Source: Cytophagales bacterium (GTDB taxonomy: Bacteria > Bacteroidota > Bacteroidia > Cytophagales > Spirosomataceae). From it: a stretch of DNA of 39,329 bases. Positions 22,447 through 30,790 of the stretch are shown here, piece by piece (the stretch's first letter is position 1; the number at the start of each line of letters is the position of its first letter). The stretch covers positions 1-39,329 of the forward strand of contig JAAFJL010000031.1 of assembly GCA_013298865.1 (NCBI GenBank), in the 5' to 3' direction. A program made the translations under genes and the position numbers. Under the pieces are notes generated by a model. It searched no databases. It was not told where the DNA came from and worked only from the letters and a program-made list of their open reading frames with translations.

Positions 22447-22452
22447 GTATTA

Positions 22453-22651
22453 ATTACCGCAAGGACGGAAAGACGCAAGTTTTTTGATTAGAAATCCATT
22501 TTCCTTAGCGTCATAAGCGTCTTTGCGGTAATTTAACTTACAACCGCAAGGACGGAAAGACGCAAGTTTTTTGATTAATGCAATCATTTTGGAAGTATTC
22601 TCTTCATGAAAAACTCATTTTCCTTAGCGTCATAAGCGTCTTTGCGGTAAT
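22453..22651. repeat. Two tandem palindromic units of ACCGCAAGGACGGAAAG words
   Basis: Unit 1 (22456-22542) and unit 2 (22543-22651) both open accgcaaggacggaaagacg and close ccttagcgtcataagcgtct plus ttgcggtaatttaacttaca. Open and close are complementary, so each unit folds. Unit 2 has about 22 extra bases in its loop. The element lies between the ATPase gene and the AraC-type regulator. Confidence 0.85.
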
Positions 22652-22674
22652 TTAACTTACAAATCATTAACCTC

Positions 22675-23763
22675 ATGCAAATCACTTTCAATTTTACCGT
22701 TTTGATTCTTGGAGTCATCATTTCGTCTTCCTTTTTTGCGACTGGTTTGCTGTGGTTTTCTTCACAAAATAAACAATCTAATCGTTTTCTTGCCCTATTG
22801 ATTCTCTCGATTACCCTCTGGTTAATCGACCATTTTCTGAGAATTTCGGGTATTTATGGACAAAATGCCAATCTGTATTTTCTGCCTATTTTCTATTCTT
22901 TAGCCTTTGGTCCATTGATTTATTTTTATGTCAAAAGTCTTGTAAATCAGTCATTTAGATTTCAAAAAAGAGATTTCCTACATTTCGTTCCAGTTCTTTT
23001 TCAAGCTGGTTTGTACTTGTTTTTGACCACAAAAAACTATGCTTTCAAAAACTGGTACTGGGAAAATATTCATCAATGGATTACCTACAAAATCGAATTT
23101 GACGGTACATTTATTTCAATGCTAATTTACTTGGGATTATCCATTCGGTTACTCAGAAAATATCAGATTTATGTGGTAAATAATTTTTCAGAAACGTCCA
23201 AAATTCGCTTGAATTGGCTCAAAACTATCTTAATTATTTTGGTAATTCTGTGTCTGCAATGGTTGCTGGAAATCATTCTGAGAGACTTCTTTAATCTCTA
23301 TTTCAACTATGATTATTCTATCCAAATCCTGGGAATAATGGCTTTGGTACTGGCAGTTGGAGGCATTAGACAGTCAAATTTAGCCATAAATTTTGAAGAA
23401 GAATCCGTTCCAAAAACTCAGATTCAAATTGACACTCAGATTTTAGAACAACTAAAAAATGGCATGGAAATTCAGAAACTATACCTGAATCCTACGCTCA
23501 CTTTGTCTGAATTTGCCAAAGATTTGAAACTGAATTCCAAGATAGTTTCTCAACAAATCAACACAGGTTTAGGCAAATCTTTCAATGATTTTGTGAATGA
23601 ATATCGAGTCGAGGAAGTAAAACGCAGGTTAAATTCTTCAGACATTGACCGCCTAACGATTCTGGGAATTGCTTTTGAATCGGGCTTCAATTCAAAAACT
23701 ACTTTCAATCGAATTTTCAAAGATTTCACAGGAGTTGCACCGAGGGATTTCAAAATACAATGA
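22675..23763 (+). CDS. Membrane-anchored AraC-family regulator
   Basis: A 362-residue protein with six or seven hydrophobic segments in residues 1-240 (for example FTVLILGVIISSSFFATGLL and YFLPIFYSLAFGPLIYFYVK) and a C-terminal AraC DNA-binding domain (about 265-362). The latter shows LTLSEFAKDLKLNSKIVSQQ, FNDFVNEYRVEEVKRRL and GIAFESGFNSKTTFNRIFKD. Such membrane-bound AraC proteins are common in Bacteroidota and are thought to answer signals at the membrane. The two downstream secreted proteins (24000-25090) might be targets. It is flanked on both sides by word-type repeats. Confidence 0.9.
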   Translation: MQITFNFTVLILGVIISSSFFATGLLWFSSQNKQSNRFLALLILSITLWLIDHFLRISGIYGQNANLYFLPIFYSLAFGPLIYFYVKSLVNQSFRFQKRDFLHFVPVLFQAGLYLFLTTKNYAFKNWYWENIHQWITYKIEFDGTFISMLIYLGLSIRLLRKYQIYVVNNFSETSKIRLNWLKTILIILVILCLQWLLEIILRDFFNLYFNYDYSIQILGIMALVLAVGGIRQSNLAINFEEESVPKTQIQIDTQILEQLKNGMEIQKLYLNPTLTLSEFAKDLKLNSKIVSQQINTGLGKSFNDFVNEYRVEEVKRRLNSSDIDRLTILGIAFESGFNSKTTFNRIFKDFTGVAPRDFKIQ

Positions 23764-23892
23764 GTGATTGAAATAATGAGTGATTGAGTGAATGGATGAA
23801 TGAACGGATGAATTTTGAAAATCTTCGCTTATTTCACCATACGTTTATTCCATCATTCATTCACTCACTCATTGATTCAATCACTCATTGAG
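23762..23892. repeat. Inverted repeat of GAGTGATTGAGTGAATGG words
   Basis: gagtgattgaaataatgagt and gattgagtgaatggatgaat on the left face tccatcattcattcactcac and tcattgattcaatcactcat on the right. The words match 10116-10264 and 11508-11645. The stop of the AraC-type gene abuts it. Confidence 0.8.
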
Positions 23893-23999
23893 ATAAAAAT
23901 GTCCCAAAACCTAATTCGGGACGTTCCAAATCCTACTTTGGGGCGTTTCTGCCTATTTTATCCTACAAATTTGTGTCGTTCATTTAAAAACATAACGAC

Positions 24000-24506
24000 A
24001 TGAAAAAACTCATCATTATTTTCTCAATTCTGGTTTTTACCTCTCCCCTACTCGCCCAAAAAGGTTGGACAGACCATACCCGAATCTTGCCTGATACCCT
24101 CAGAAAAGTACCTGTGGCGATAACTTTATTCCACAATCCGAACCCAAATTATCCCGTCTTGAATGATACCAATGGAAATTATGACGGAAAATATCTCTGG
24201 AAACACAGCACTTTTATCCGTTCCGAAATGGAAGATTTAGAGGTCGTTTCAGCAGGAAGTTTCATTTGGTTTTCTGAAAAAGGGTGGTTCACAAACGTGC
24301 AATATAGCAAAGCAGATTTTGCTGAAAAATTCAATTGTAAAAATGGTATTCTGAAAAAAGGTAAGACTTATATTTTCAAAAATAACTATCGTTTCGGCGA
24401 TGATTTATTTGGCGGAGATGCCCTCTGGTACGTATTGGCGAAGGATAAAAATGGGAAGATTTATAAGGGTATGGGATTAATTGAAACTGAAGGAGAATTA
24501 AAGTAG
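24000..24506 (+). CDS. Secreted protein of unknown function
   Basis: A 168-residue product with a signal peptide (MKKLIIIFSILVFTSPLLAQ, cleavage near residue 19). The mature part is mixed beta-type and aromatic-rich, with FHNPNPNYPVLNDTNGNYDG, WKHSTFIRSEMEDLEVVSAG and FKNNYRFGDDLFGGDALWYV. There is no lipobox and no Cys pair. The YceI-like gene starts 20 bases downstream, so the two form an operon and may both work in the periplasm. I do not recognise the family. Confidence 0.8.
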   Translation: MKKLIIIFSILVFTSPLLAQKGWTDHTRILPDTLRKVPVAITLFHNPNPNYPVLNDTNGNYDGKYLWKHSTFIRSEMEDLEVVSAGSFIWFSEKGWFTNVQYSKADFAEKFNCKNGILKKGKTYIFKNNYRFGDDLFGGDALWYVLAKDKNGKIYKGMGLIETEGELK

Positions 24507-24526
24507 GGACAAATAAAACAAAAATC

Positions 24527-25090
24527 ATGAAAAATACAATCAATATACTATTCGTAATTATCTCATTATCAGTGAGTTCAAAAGCACAATCAGTTTTTAA
24601 AGCTAATCCAGAAAATAGTAAATTCTCTTGGACAGGTTATGCCTCAGTGGGGAATTACGCCCCCACAGGAACAATAAAATTAAGTGCTGGAAGTTTGGTT
24701 TTTGATGGAAAAACCATCTCAAAAGCAGTCTTTGAATTTGACATGAAAACGATTACTCATGAAAATAAAGACTTACAAAATCACTTGAGAAATGAAGATT
24801 TTTTTGATGTAGAAAAATTCCCGAAAGCTACATTTACTTTAGAAAAAATCACGGGTAATCAGGCGGTTGGTTTCTTGAAAATCAAGGATGTTCAACAAAG
24901 AATTTCGTTCCCGATTACCTTCAAAAAATCAGCAAAAAAGATTCAGATTCAAGCAATCATCAATGTGAATCGGACTGATTTTGGCATAAAATATAATTCT
25001 ACAAATTTCTTTTCAAATCTTGGCGACTATGCTATCAAGGATAATTTCGAGTTAAAATTAGATTTATCAATGGACAAGGTTATAAAATAA
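24527..25090 (+). CDS. YceI-family periplasmic lipid-binding-like protein
   Basis: A 187-residue secreted protein with signal peptide MKNTINILFVIISLSVSSKA. The mature part is the YceI lipocalin-like barrel: FKANPENSKFSWTGYASVGN at the start, then KAVFEFDMKTITHENKDLQN, HLRNEDFFDVEKFPKATFTL and the closing KDNFELKLDL. YceI proteins bind isoprenoid or amphiphilic ligands in the periplasm. It is co-transcribed with the preceding secreted protein. The family call is secure; the ligand is unknown. Confidence 0.9.
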   Translation: MKNTINILFVIISLSVSSKAQSVFKANPENSKFSWTGYASVGNYAPTGTIKLSAGSLVFDGKTISKAVFEFDMKTITHENKDLQNHLRNEDFFDVEKFPKATFTLEKITGNQAVGFLKIKDVQQRISFPITFKKSAKKIQIQAIINVNRTDFGIKYNSTNFFSNLGDYAIKDNFELKLDLSMDKVIK

Positions 25091-25111
25091 ATATTTTCTT
25101 TTCAGATTGTT

Positions 25112-25119
25112 TATATTTG
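25112..25119 (+). promoter_or_regulatory. Probable -7 box of the purA promoter
   Basis: TATATTTG matches TAnnTTTG exactly. No clear -33 TTTG is visible, only a T-rich stretch. A transcript from here would start just ahead of the GC-rich inverted repeat at 25132-25206, placing that hairpin in the purA leader. Confidence 0.5.
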
Positions 25120-25131
25120 CAACTTTGAAAA

Positions 25132-25206
25132 GAAGCCCCCCAACCCCCAGAGGGGGAGTCTTTTTAAATTCAACATAAAATGCCCCTTCTGGGGGTTGGG
25201 GGCTTC
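25132..25206. repeat. GC-rich inverted repeat in the purA leader
   Basis: gaagccccccaacccccaga (from 25132) faces tctgggggttgggggcttc (to 25206), separated by a short AT-rich loop. It is the strongest stem in the right half and ends only eight bases before the purA ATG, so it may affect purA translation. Confidence 0.85.
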
Positions 25207-25213
25207 AAATAAA

Positions 25214-26494
25214 ATGGCAGTAGATGTATTGTTAGGTTTGCAGTGGGGAGACGAAGGAAAGGGTAAAATTGTTGATGTTTTAGCCCCTAAATATCAAGTT
25301 GTAGCACGTTTTCAGGGTGGTCCGAATGCTGGACATACACTCGAATTCGATGGTTTTAAGCACGTTTTACACCAAATTCCATCTGGAATTTTTCGCTCTG
25401 AAGTCCAAAATATTATTGGCAATGGCGTTGTGCTTGACCCTATCATTTTCAAAAAAGAAATTGATGGATTGGCAAAATACAACCTTAATATTCTTGAAAA
25501 TTTAGAGATTTCTAAGAAAGCATCTATTATTTTACCAACGCATCGTTTGTTAGATGCTGTCTACGAAAAAGCCAAAGGTGATGCCAAAATTGGTTCGACT
25601 TTGAAAGGAATTGGACCAACTTATACGGATAAAATCTCTCGCCAGGGCTTGCGTGTAGGTGACATGATTTCTCCGAATTTCAAAGCAAAATATGATAAAT
25701 TAGTAGCTGTCCACAAAGGAATTTTGGATGTTTACAAATTTGAATACGACCTTGCAGCAGCCGAAACGGAGTTTTTTGAAGCCGTTGAATTCATGAAAAC
25801 ATTTCAATTGGTTGATTCTGAATACGTTGTAAATCAGGCACTTGCAGATAAAAAAACTATTTTGGCAGAAGGTGCTCAGGGTTCGTTGCTGGACGTTGAC
25901 TTTGGTTCATACCCATTCGTGACTTCTTCAAATACAGTTACGGCTGGTGCTTGTACAGGCTTGGGTGTTGCACCCAAAAATATCGGTGAAGTTTACGGAA
26001 TTTTCAAGGCTTATGCTACTCGTGTAGGCTCGGGTCCGTTTCCAACAGAATTGATGGACGAAGTTGGCGAAAGAATGCGTCAGGAAGGTAGAGAATTTGG
26101 TTCAACAACGGGTCGTCCGAGACGTTGTGGTTGGATAGATTTACCAGCTTTGAAATACGCCATGATGATTAATGGGGTTACACAATTGGTAATGATGAAG
26201 GCAGATGTTTTGAATATTTTTGAAGAAATCCACGTTTGTACAGCTTATCAATTACCAGACGGAACAATCTCCGAACAATTGCCTTATGACATGACGGACA
26301 CCATCGTTACGCCTGTGTATGAGACCTTGAAAGGATGGCATTGTTCATTGGAAGGACTAAGAAAATTTGAAGAATTGCCAACAGAATTATCAGCATATAT
26401 TGCTTTCTTGGAAGAAAAATTAGAATTGCCCATCAATTTCATCTCGACAGGTCCAGACCGTGATGAGTGTGTTTTGAGAGGGAAATTAGCGTAG
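25214..26494 (+). CDS. purA: Adenylosuccinate synthetase
   Basis: PurA joins IMP and aspartate using GTP, the first committed step to AMP. The start is set at 25214 (MAVDVLLGLQ) because upstream codons lie in the inverted repeat. The protein is 426 residues, the usual length. Catalytic D13 is in WGDEGKGKIVD and H41 in GGPNAGHTL. IMP-binding GSTLKGIGPTYTDKISRQGL, the GTP-side AEGAQGSLLDVDFGSYPFVT and the STTGRPRRCGW segment are all intact. It has no purine gene next to it. A stem-loop follows the stop at 26529-26552. Confidence 0.97.
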   Translation: MAVDVLLGLQWGDEGKGKIVDVLAPKYQVVARFQGGPNAGHTLEFDGFKHVLHQIPSGIFRSEVQNIIGNGVVLDPIIFKKEIDGLAKYNLNILENLEISKKASIILPTHRLLDAVYEKAKGDAKIGSTLKGIGPTYTDKISRQGLRVGDMISPNFKAKYDKLVAVHKGILDVYKFEYDLAAAETEFFEAVEFMKTFQLVDSEYVVNQALADKKTILAEGAQGSLLDVDFGSYPFVTSSNTVTAGACTGLGVAPKNIGEVYGIFKAYATRVGSGPFPTELMDEVGERMRQEGREFGSTTGRPRRCGWIDLPALKYAMMINGVTQLVMMKADVLNIFEEIHVCTAYQLPDGTISEQLPYDMTDTIVTPVYETLKGWHCSLEGLRKFEELPTELSAYIAFLEEKLELPINFISTGPDRDECVLRGKLA

Positions 26495-26528
26495 GTTTTA
26501 AGTTGATAAGGTTTAAGTTGTTTCCGTG

Positions 26529-26552
26529 GTGTCAGATTCTCAAATCTGACAC
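26529..26552 (+). terminator. Stem-loop downstream of purA
   Basis: gtgtcagatt pairs perfectly with aatctgacac over a four-base loop. No T tract follows, so it may be a 3'-end protecting stem rather than a true terminator. The flanking 14-mer ttccgtggtgtcag is also present at 6460-6473 (other strand). Confidence 0.45.
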
Positions 26553-26573
26553 TGGATTCTTAAATCCAAAATA

Positions 26574-26705
26574 ATGAGATTTTCAAGTTTTATGGAAAAG
26601 AAGAAATCAAAGGAAAAAGGTGTAAAATCTCCTAAATCAAAATTAGAATGGGCAAACGAGGTAGCAATAAATGCTGATTTAGCTCAAATCAGAGCATTAT
26701 TGTAA
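26574..26705 (+). CDS. Small basic hypothetical protein
   Basis: A 43-residue product (MRFSSFMEKKKSKEKGVKSP, then SKLEWANEVAINADLAQIRA and LL). The first half is Lys-rich, the second a probable amphipathic helix. An alternative start at Met7 gives 37 residues. It is followed 26 bases later by a strong terminator, which supports it being a real transcribed gene between purA and the next operon. It has no Cys, signal peptide or known motif. Confidence 0.5.
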   Translation: MRFSSFMEKKKSKEKGVKSPKSKLEWANEVAINADLAQIRALL

Positions 26706-26730
26706 AAGCCTTTGATAAAAACATAGTACC

Positions 26731-26769
26731 AAGGTTCAGCATTTTTCGTAAATTGCTGAACCTTTTTTA
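26731..26769 (+). terminator. Rho-independent terminator
   Basis: aaggttcagca pairs perfectly with tgctgaacctt (11 bp, 12-base loop) and runs into six T. It ends the purA/small-gene transcript. A damaged copy lies at 28789-28826. Confidence 0.9.
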
Positions 26770-26796
26770 TTTACCCTAATTCAACAAATATTAATC

Positions 26797-28770
26797 TTGA
26801 AAAATCTATTTAATTTATTGATAATCAGCTCACTAATACTGTTCTCTCTCCAAGTTTTTGCTCAAAAAAAGATAGAAATCGAAGAAGATAGAACCTCTCC
26901 TATTGCTAAAAAATTTAACACTTTGTTTGATACTATGCCTAAAGAAGTGGAGTTCGGAGCGAGTATTTACAAAAACGGAGAAGTTTATTTCTCAATCTCA
27001 AATCGTAACTGGTTTAATCAATTATTCACTAATCCCAAAGACGGTATTTCGATTGATGTTGTTTCAAAAGATATTTATACCTGTGATAAAGAAATTCCAG
27101 AAAGTAAAACTTGGAAAAAAGGTGAATGGATTAAACCTATGTTTTTGTCAGATTTAAAGAAAGGGATTGTTGATTTGGGAAATGGACATATCCAAATCAA
27201 AATTGGAGTGTTGCCTCAACATCTAAGAAATAAAGAAGTAGAAGGAAATATTGGGTTCATAAAAAATGGAAAATTGTGTCATTATAAAAGTTTCTTAAAC
27301 ATTGACAGAAGTGTTTTTCAAATTTTACCAATGGGTCTTTTTACCGAAAATCATATCAAATATGATGATATTAATGACAAAAATAAAGATGTTAAACCTT
27401 CCATTTTTACTAAGAAAATACAGTTTGTAATTCCTTTTCAGAAAAATAAATATGACCATAACCTTGAAGACATCAAACCTTTGTACGATTCCTTGAAACT
27501 GACTGACTATAAAATCAGAAAGATTGTCATAAGGGCATATTCATCGGTTGAAGGTAGCGAGGATATTAATAGGCAGCTTCAAAAACTTAGAGCTAATGCG
27601 ATTGTAAAAGCACTACAACAATTCCAAAATGTTAAAATAGAAACCGAGGTAACTACAGCTGAAAATTGGGTAGAATTTATCAGAGATATACAAAATACTT
27701 CTTTTGAAAATCTATCGTCTTTACGCCATCCTGATGTGAAAAGTAAATTAATCGACAAAGATTTCGCTTTGCAATTAGAACCCATTTTACAAAATCATCG
27801 TAAAGCAATTACAACCATTTATTTGGACAAAAGAACTGGTTTTGAAGAAGTTATAGAGCCATCAAACATCTTAAACCAGTTCAAGAAAGCAATTCAAGAA
27901 AAAAATACTGAAACCGCAGGCAGTATTCAAAAAGAGGTATTTGACCGAATTTATGATAATAGATTACCGACTGATTATTTGAATAAACTGGAAATTCCAG
28001 CAGAAAAATCATTTATTTCGCTACTCAATAATCAGGGCGTTTATCGTTATTTACTGTCAGTGGATAAGGATAAAAATCTATTCGAGACAAAAGGAACAAT
28101 CTCAGTTCTGGCAGTCCCACGAGGACATTATCTTATTGAATATGATTTAGAAGCGATAAAACAGTTTGAGAAATACAGAATTATTGACCCCGAAAATGCT
28201 AAAATCAATTATAATATCTGCTCTTTAAAATTCAAATTGTGGAAATTTGATAGTACAATCGTCTCATCCTCAGAGTTTTGGAAAGAAATTGTCAAAATCC
28301 GTCGTAGCAATGAAATAGATATTTCTTTGGCTCGTAGAATGGTCATCAATTATCATATTTTAATGAGCGAACAACATCAAAGTCGTTTTGAATATGACCT
28401 AAAAGATTCGTCTGTAAGTTTTATATATCAAAAATATAAGGACTTAAACTTGAATGATAGGGAACTATACTCATTGGCAAAATTCTTAGTTTACTATTCA
28501 AGAGATGGTGAAGCAACCGAAATTGTTTCTGATAAAATGGACAAAATAGATGTTGATGAAGACTTACTTTTTTACTACATAAATTTAATGTTCTATGATA
28601 ATTTCGCAACATCCGACCCAGATTTTATAAAGGCAGTACAAAATGCTACAAGTATTAACAAGAAAAGATTTTGTCATTTCTTTGATTCTACGGATAAGGG
28701 TGGTGCAGGCTTTTCTTTACTTGAAGATAAATACCTCAGAGGGTTTTATTGTAAATATTGTGAGTGGTAG
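26797..28770 (+). CDS. Secreted protein with an OmpA-like region
   Basis: A 657-residue product. The start is a TTG at 26797, chosen because it opens a clean signal peptide (KNLFNLLIISSLILFSLQVF, ending AQ). Residues 225-330 resemble a circular OmpA/MotB-type peptidoglycan-binding fold: KIVIRAYSSVEGSEDINRQL followed by QKLRANAIVKALQQFQNVK. The rest is helical and Asp/Lys/Glu rich with no recognised domain. A short Cys-containing tail (FYCKYCEW) ends it. It is flanked by an intact terminator upstream and a damaged copy downstream. A periplasmic or outer-membrane role is likely; the function is unknown. Confidence 0.75.
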   Translation: MKNLFNLLIISSLILFSLQVFAQKKIEIEEDRTSPIAKKFNTLFDTMPKEVEFGASIYKNGEVYFSISNRNWFNQLFTNPKDGISIDVVSKDIYTCDKEIPESKTWKKGEWIKPMFLSDLKKGIVDLGNGHIQIKIGVLPQHLRNKEVEGNIGFIKNGKLCHYKSFLNIDRSVFQILPMGLFTENHIKYDDINDKNKDVKPSIFTKKIQFVIPFQKNKYDHNLEDIKPLYDSLKLTDYKIRKIVIRAYSSVEGSEDINRQLQKLRANAIVKALQQFQNVKIETEVTTAENWVEFIRDIQNTSFENLSSLRHPDVKSKLIDKDFALQLEPILQNHRKAITTIYLDKRTGFEEVIEPSNILNQFKKAIQEKNTETAGSIQKEVFDRIYDNRLPTDYLNKLEIPAEKSFISLLNNQGVYRYLLSVDKDKNLFETKGTISVLAVPRGHYLIEYDLEAIKQFEKYRIIDPENAKINYNICSLKFKLWKFDSTIVSSSEFWKEIVKIRRSNEIDISLARRMVINYHILMSEQHQSRFEYDLKDSSVSFIYQKYKDLNLNDRELYSLAKFLVYYSRDGEATEIVSDKMDKIDVDEDLLFYYINLMFYDNFATSDPDFIKAVQNATSINKKRFCHFFDSTDKGGAGFSLLEDKYLRGFYCKYCEW

Positions 28771-28788
28771 TATCCTTAATTACAGTAA

Positions 28789-28826
28789 GAACATAGTAAT
28801 TTTTCGTAAATTGCTGAACCTTTTTT
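28789..28826 (+). other. Damaged copy of the upstream terminator
   Basis: acatagta-atttttcgtaaattgctgaa-ccttttttt matches 26721-26769 except that the 12 bases ccaaggttcagc, the 5' arm of the stem, are missing. The hairpin cannot form, so termination after the preceding gene is probably weakened. Confidence 0.75.
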
Positions 28827-28872
28827 TAACCCTGATATAATTCTTCTGAAACACAAACTGGAGAACCCAACC

Positions 28873-29436
28873 ATGCTACAACAAAACACAATACTGTTTC
28901 AACAATTATTTGCGGGGGAAGACGTCTATCTGATTTCGGATAAAAAGGATTTGGAGGGAGCAATTTCAATTGAAAATGTTCCAGAAATACCTCCGACTGA
29001 AGTCAAAACAGAGCCAATTGTTATAGAAAAAATGGTAGTTCCAAGTCCGCCAGTACAAGTGGTTGAGCAAACTCCTACATACGTACCCGACCAAAAGGTT
29101 TTAGTCTTGGTAAATACCATTACTGAACCTGAAAAATTGTTTTTGAATAAGATTCTTGGAGCAATTAATTTAGATTTATCGAGCGTTAATCTATTGATTT
29201 TGAGTGAATTAGACAATAAAAATCTCAAATCAATTTTGCAACAAAACCTTCTCACGCAATTAGTTACATTTGGTGTTCCTTTGGTAAAAATCAATATTGA
29301 AATACTGTTGACGCCCTACCAAATCAGAGAAGTTGAGGGCGTAAAACTCTTATATTCTGATTCTCTTTCTGAGATTGAAAACGATATTCCGAAAAAAACT
29401 GCCCTCTGGAAAGCCTTAAAAGCAATGGTGAGTTAG
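28873..29436 (+). CDS. Hypothetical protein (possibly a replication-clamp-loader-like subunit)
   Basis: A 187-residue soluble product. Residues 35-75 are a Pro/Val/Glu-rich linker (for example VPEIPPTEVKTEPIVIEKMV). The C-terminal half is a compact alternating beta/alpha domain: VLVLVNTITEPEKLFLNKIL, LDLSSVNLLILSELDNKNLK, LVTFGVPLVKI, then LLYSDSLSEIENDIPKKTAL and WKALKAMVS. The layout vaguely recalls the small DNA polymerase III subunit psi-like proteins of Bacteroidota, but I cannot confirm that. The preceding gene lacks a working terminator, so the two may be co-transcribed. Confidence 0.7.
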   Translation: MLQQNTILFQQLFAGEDVYLISDKKDLEGAISIENVPEIPPTEVKTEPIVIEKMVVPSPPVQVVEQTPTYVPDQKVLVLVNTITEPEKLFLNKILGAINLDLSSVNLLILSELDNKNLKSILQQNLLTQLVTFGVPLVKINIEILLTPYQIREVEGVKLLYSDSLSEIENDIPKKTALWKALKAMVS

Positions 29437-29542
29437 GGCAGTTGGCAGTTAGCTATTGCCTTTATAATTAGACGATTAAATTGCCAATTACCCCTCTATA
29501 AAAATCTTTTCTCTAAACCTCTAAGTTCATAATTTTTACCAA

Positions 29543-30619
29543 ATGCCAAAATCCATTTTCATAGAAACTGAACGTCTCCGAAACCTCAATAGTGGTTTGG
29601 GACAAGTTTGTTTACAGCTTGGAAAAGAAATTACTAATATTTCAGAAAATATTGAAAATACTATATATTTTTACATTCCTGAAAATAAAAATAGAATATT
29701 TGGCGAAAAAGTGCAGTATAAATTTGTCTCGAAATGGCATAAGTACTTCAAAATCAATAGCAAATCCTACGACGTTTGGCATTGTCTGCACCAAGATTCT
29801 GAGTATTTTCCTTCTGAAAAAAGCACGAAACTCATACTAACAATTCATGATTTGAATTTTTTGGAACGTCCAGATTATTCGGTAGCGAAAAAGGCGAAGA
29901 AATTGAAGGTTCTTCAACAAAAAATCAATCGTGCAGATGTCCTAACAACGATTTCTGAGTTTACGGCATCAGAGGTTAGGAAACATTTAGATGTAGAAAA
30001 CAAGGAAATTCATGTGATTTATAACGGAAATTCTTTGAAAATAGACCCCAACGAAATTTCAGAAATCCCCCCTCCTACCGAAGATTTTATTTTTTCAATT
30101 GGTATTGTTCAAGCCAAAAAAAACTTCCATGTTATTTTGCCCATTATTCAGCAAAATCCTGATTTACATTTTCTCATTGCAGGCGACAATGATACTTCTT
30201 ATGCAGATGGAATTCAAGAAATGATTGAGGAGATGGGTATTGCTGACAGGGTTCATTTTTTAGGAATTATCACAGAAAAGCATAAAATTTGGGCGTATCA
30301 AAACTGCAAAGCATTTGTATTTCCCTCATTATCAGAGGGTTTCGGTTTACCAGTCGTGGAAGCGATGAGTTTGGGAAAACCAATTTTTTTATCAAACCTA
30401 ACTTCTTTACCAGAAATTGGTGGAGAAGATGCTTATTATTTTGAAGATTTTTCTCCTGAAAATATGGTCAAAATTTTCCGAGAAGGCATGGCTGATTTTG
30501 AAAAAAATCCTCAAAAATCTGAAAGATTACAACAACGTGCCGCACAATTCACCTGGAAAAAAGCAGCCGAAGCCTACTGGGAGCTTTATTTACGGCTCAC
30601 GGTAAACGGCTTACGGTGA
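29543..30619 (+). CDS. Glycosyltransferase family 4 (GT-B) protein
   Basis: A 358-residue cytoplasmic sugar transferase that would use a nucleotide-sugar donor. The N-terminal acceptor half begins KSIFIETERLRNLNSGLGQV and contains LILTIHDLNFLERPDYS. The C-terminal donor half has FIFSIGIVQAKKNFHVILPI, FLIAGDND and the E-x7-E motif with E265 and E273 (SEGFGLPVVEAMSLGKPIF). An MsbA-like exporter follows, which suggests lipid-linked glycan or LPS assembly. The last eight residues (RLTVNGLR) and the stop are encoded by CGGTAAACGG-type words, so the 3' end of the gene has been rewritten by the repeat at 30594-30741. Confidence 0.9.
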   Translation: MPKSIFIETERLRNLNSGLGQVCLQLGKEITNISENIENTIYFYIPENKNRIFGEKVQYKFVSKWHKYFKINSKSYDVWHCLHQDSEYFPSEKSTKLILTIHDLNFLERPDYSVAKKAKKLKVLQQKINRADVLTTISEFTASEVRKHLDVENKEIHVIYNGNSLKIDPNEISEIPPPTEDFIFSIGIVQAKKNFHVILPIIQQNPDLHFLIAGDNDTSYADGIQEMIEEMGIADRVHFLGIITEKHKIWAYQNCKAFVFPSLSEGFGLPVVEAMSLGKPIFLSNLTSLPEIGGEDAYYFEDFSPENMVKIFREGMADFEKNPQKSERLQQRAAQFTWKKAAEAYWELYLRLTVNGLR

Positions 30620-30741
30620 ACGGTTCACGGTAAACGGTGGAGATGAGACATCCTACAAAGGTGAATAGGGAACAGAGTATCTAACTCTACATCCACCATT
30701 TAACCGTTCCCCGTGAACCGTGTACCGTTTACCGTCTCTTC
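30594..30741. repeat. Inverted repeat of CGGTAAACGG words overlapping a gene end
   Basis: cggctcacggtaaacggctt and acggtgaacggttcacggta on the left face ccgttccccgtgaaccgtgt and accgtttaccgtctc on the right. The words are those of 18700-18829, 12 kb away. The left arm contains the stop codon of the glycosyltransferase. Confidence 0.85.
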
Positions 30742-30758
30742 GTTTCCCAATAATTTCT

Positions 30759-30766
30759 TACCTTTG
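30759..30766 (+). promoter_or_regulatory. Probable -7 box for the MsbA-like gene
   Basis: TACCTTTG matches TAnnTTTG exactly, 25 bases before the TTG start. A TTTCCC stands near the -33 position. It lies directly after the right arm of the repeat. Confidence 0.5.
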
Positions 30767-30790
30767 TACTGCAATTAAAATCAAAAAATC

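Noticed and set aside
23899..24003. 34-codon frame overlapping the start of the secreted protein at 24000
   Set aside because: It consists of two degenerate hairpin words (gtcccaaaacc...gggac and cgttccaaat...ggggcg) and shows no protein-like features.
25367..25375. TTGGTGTAA on the minus strand inside purA
   Set aside because: The base 41 positions away is not the start of TTTG (the plus strand there reads ggac), and it lies within a conserved gene, so it is a chance match.
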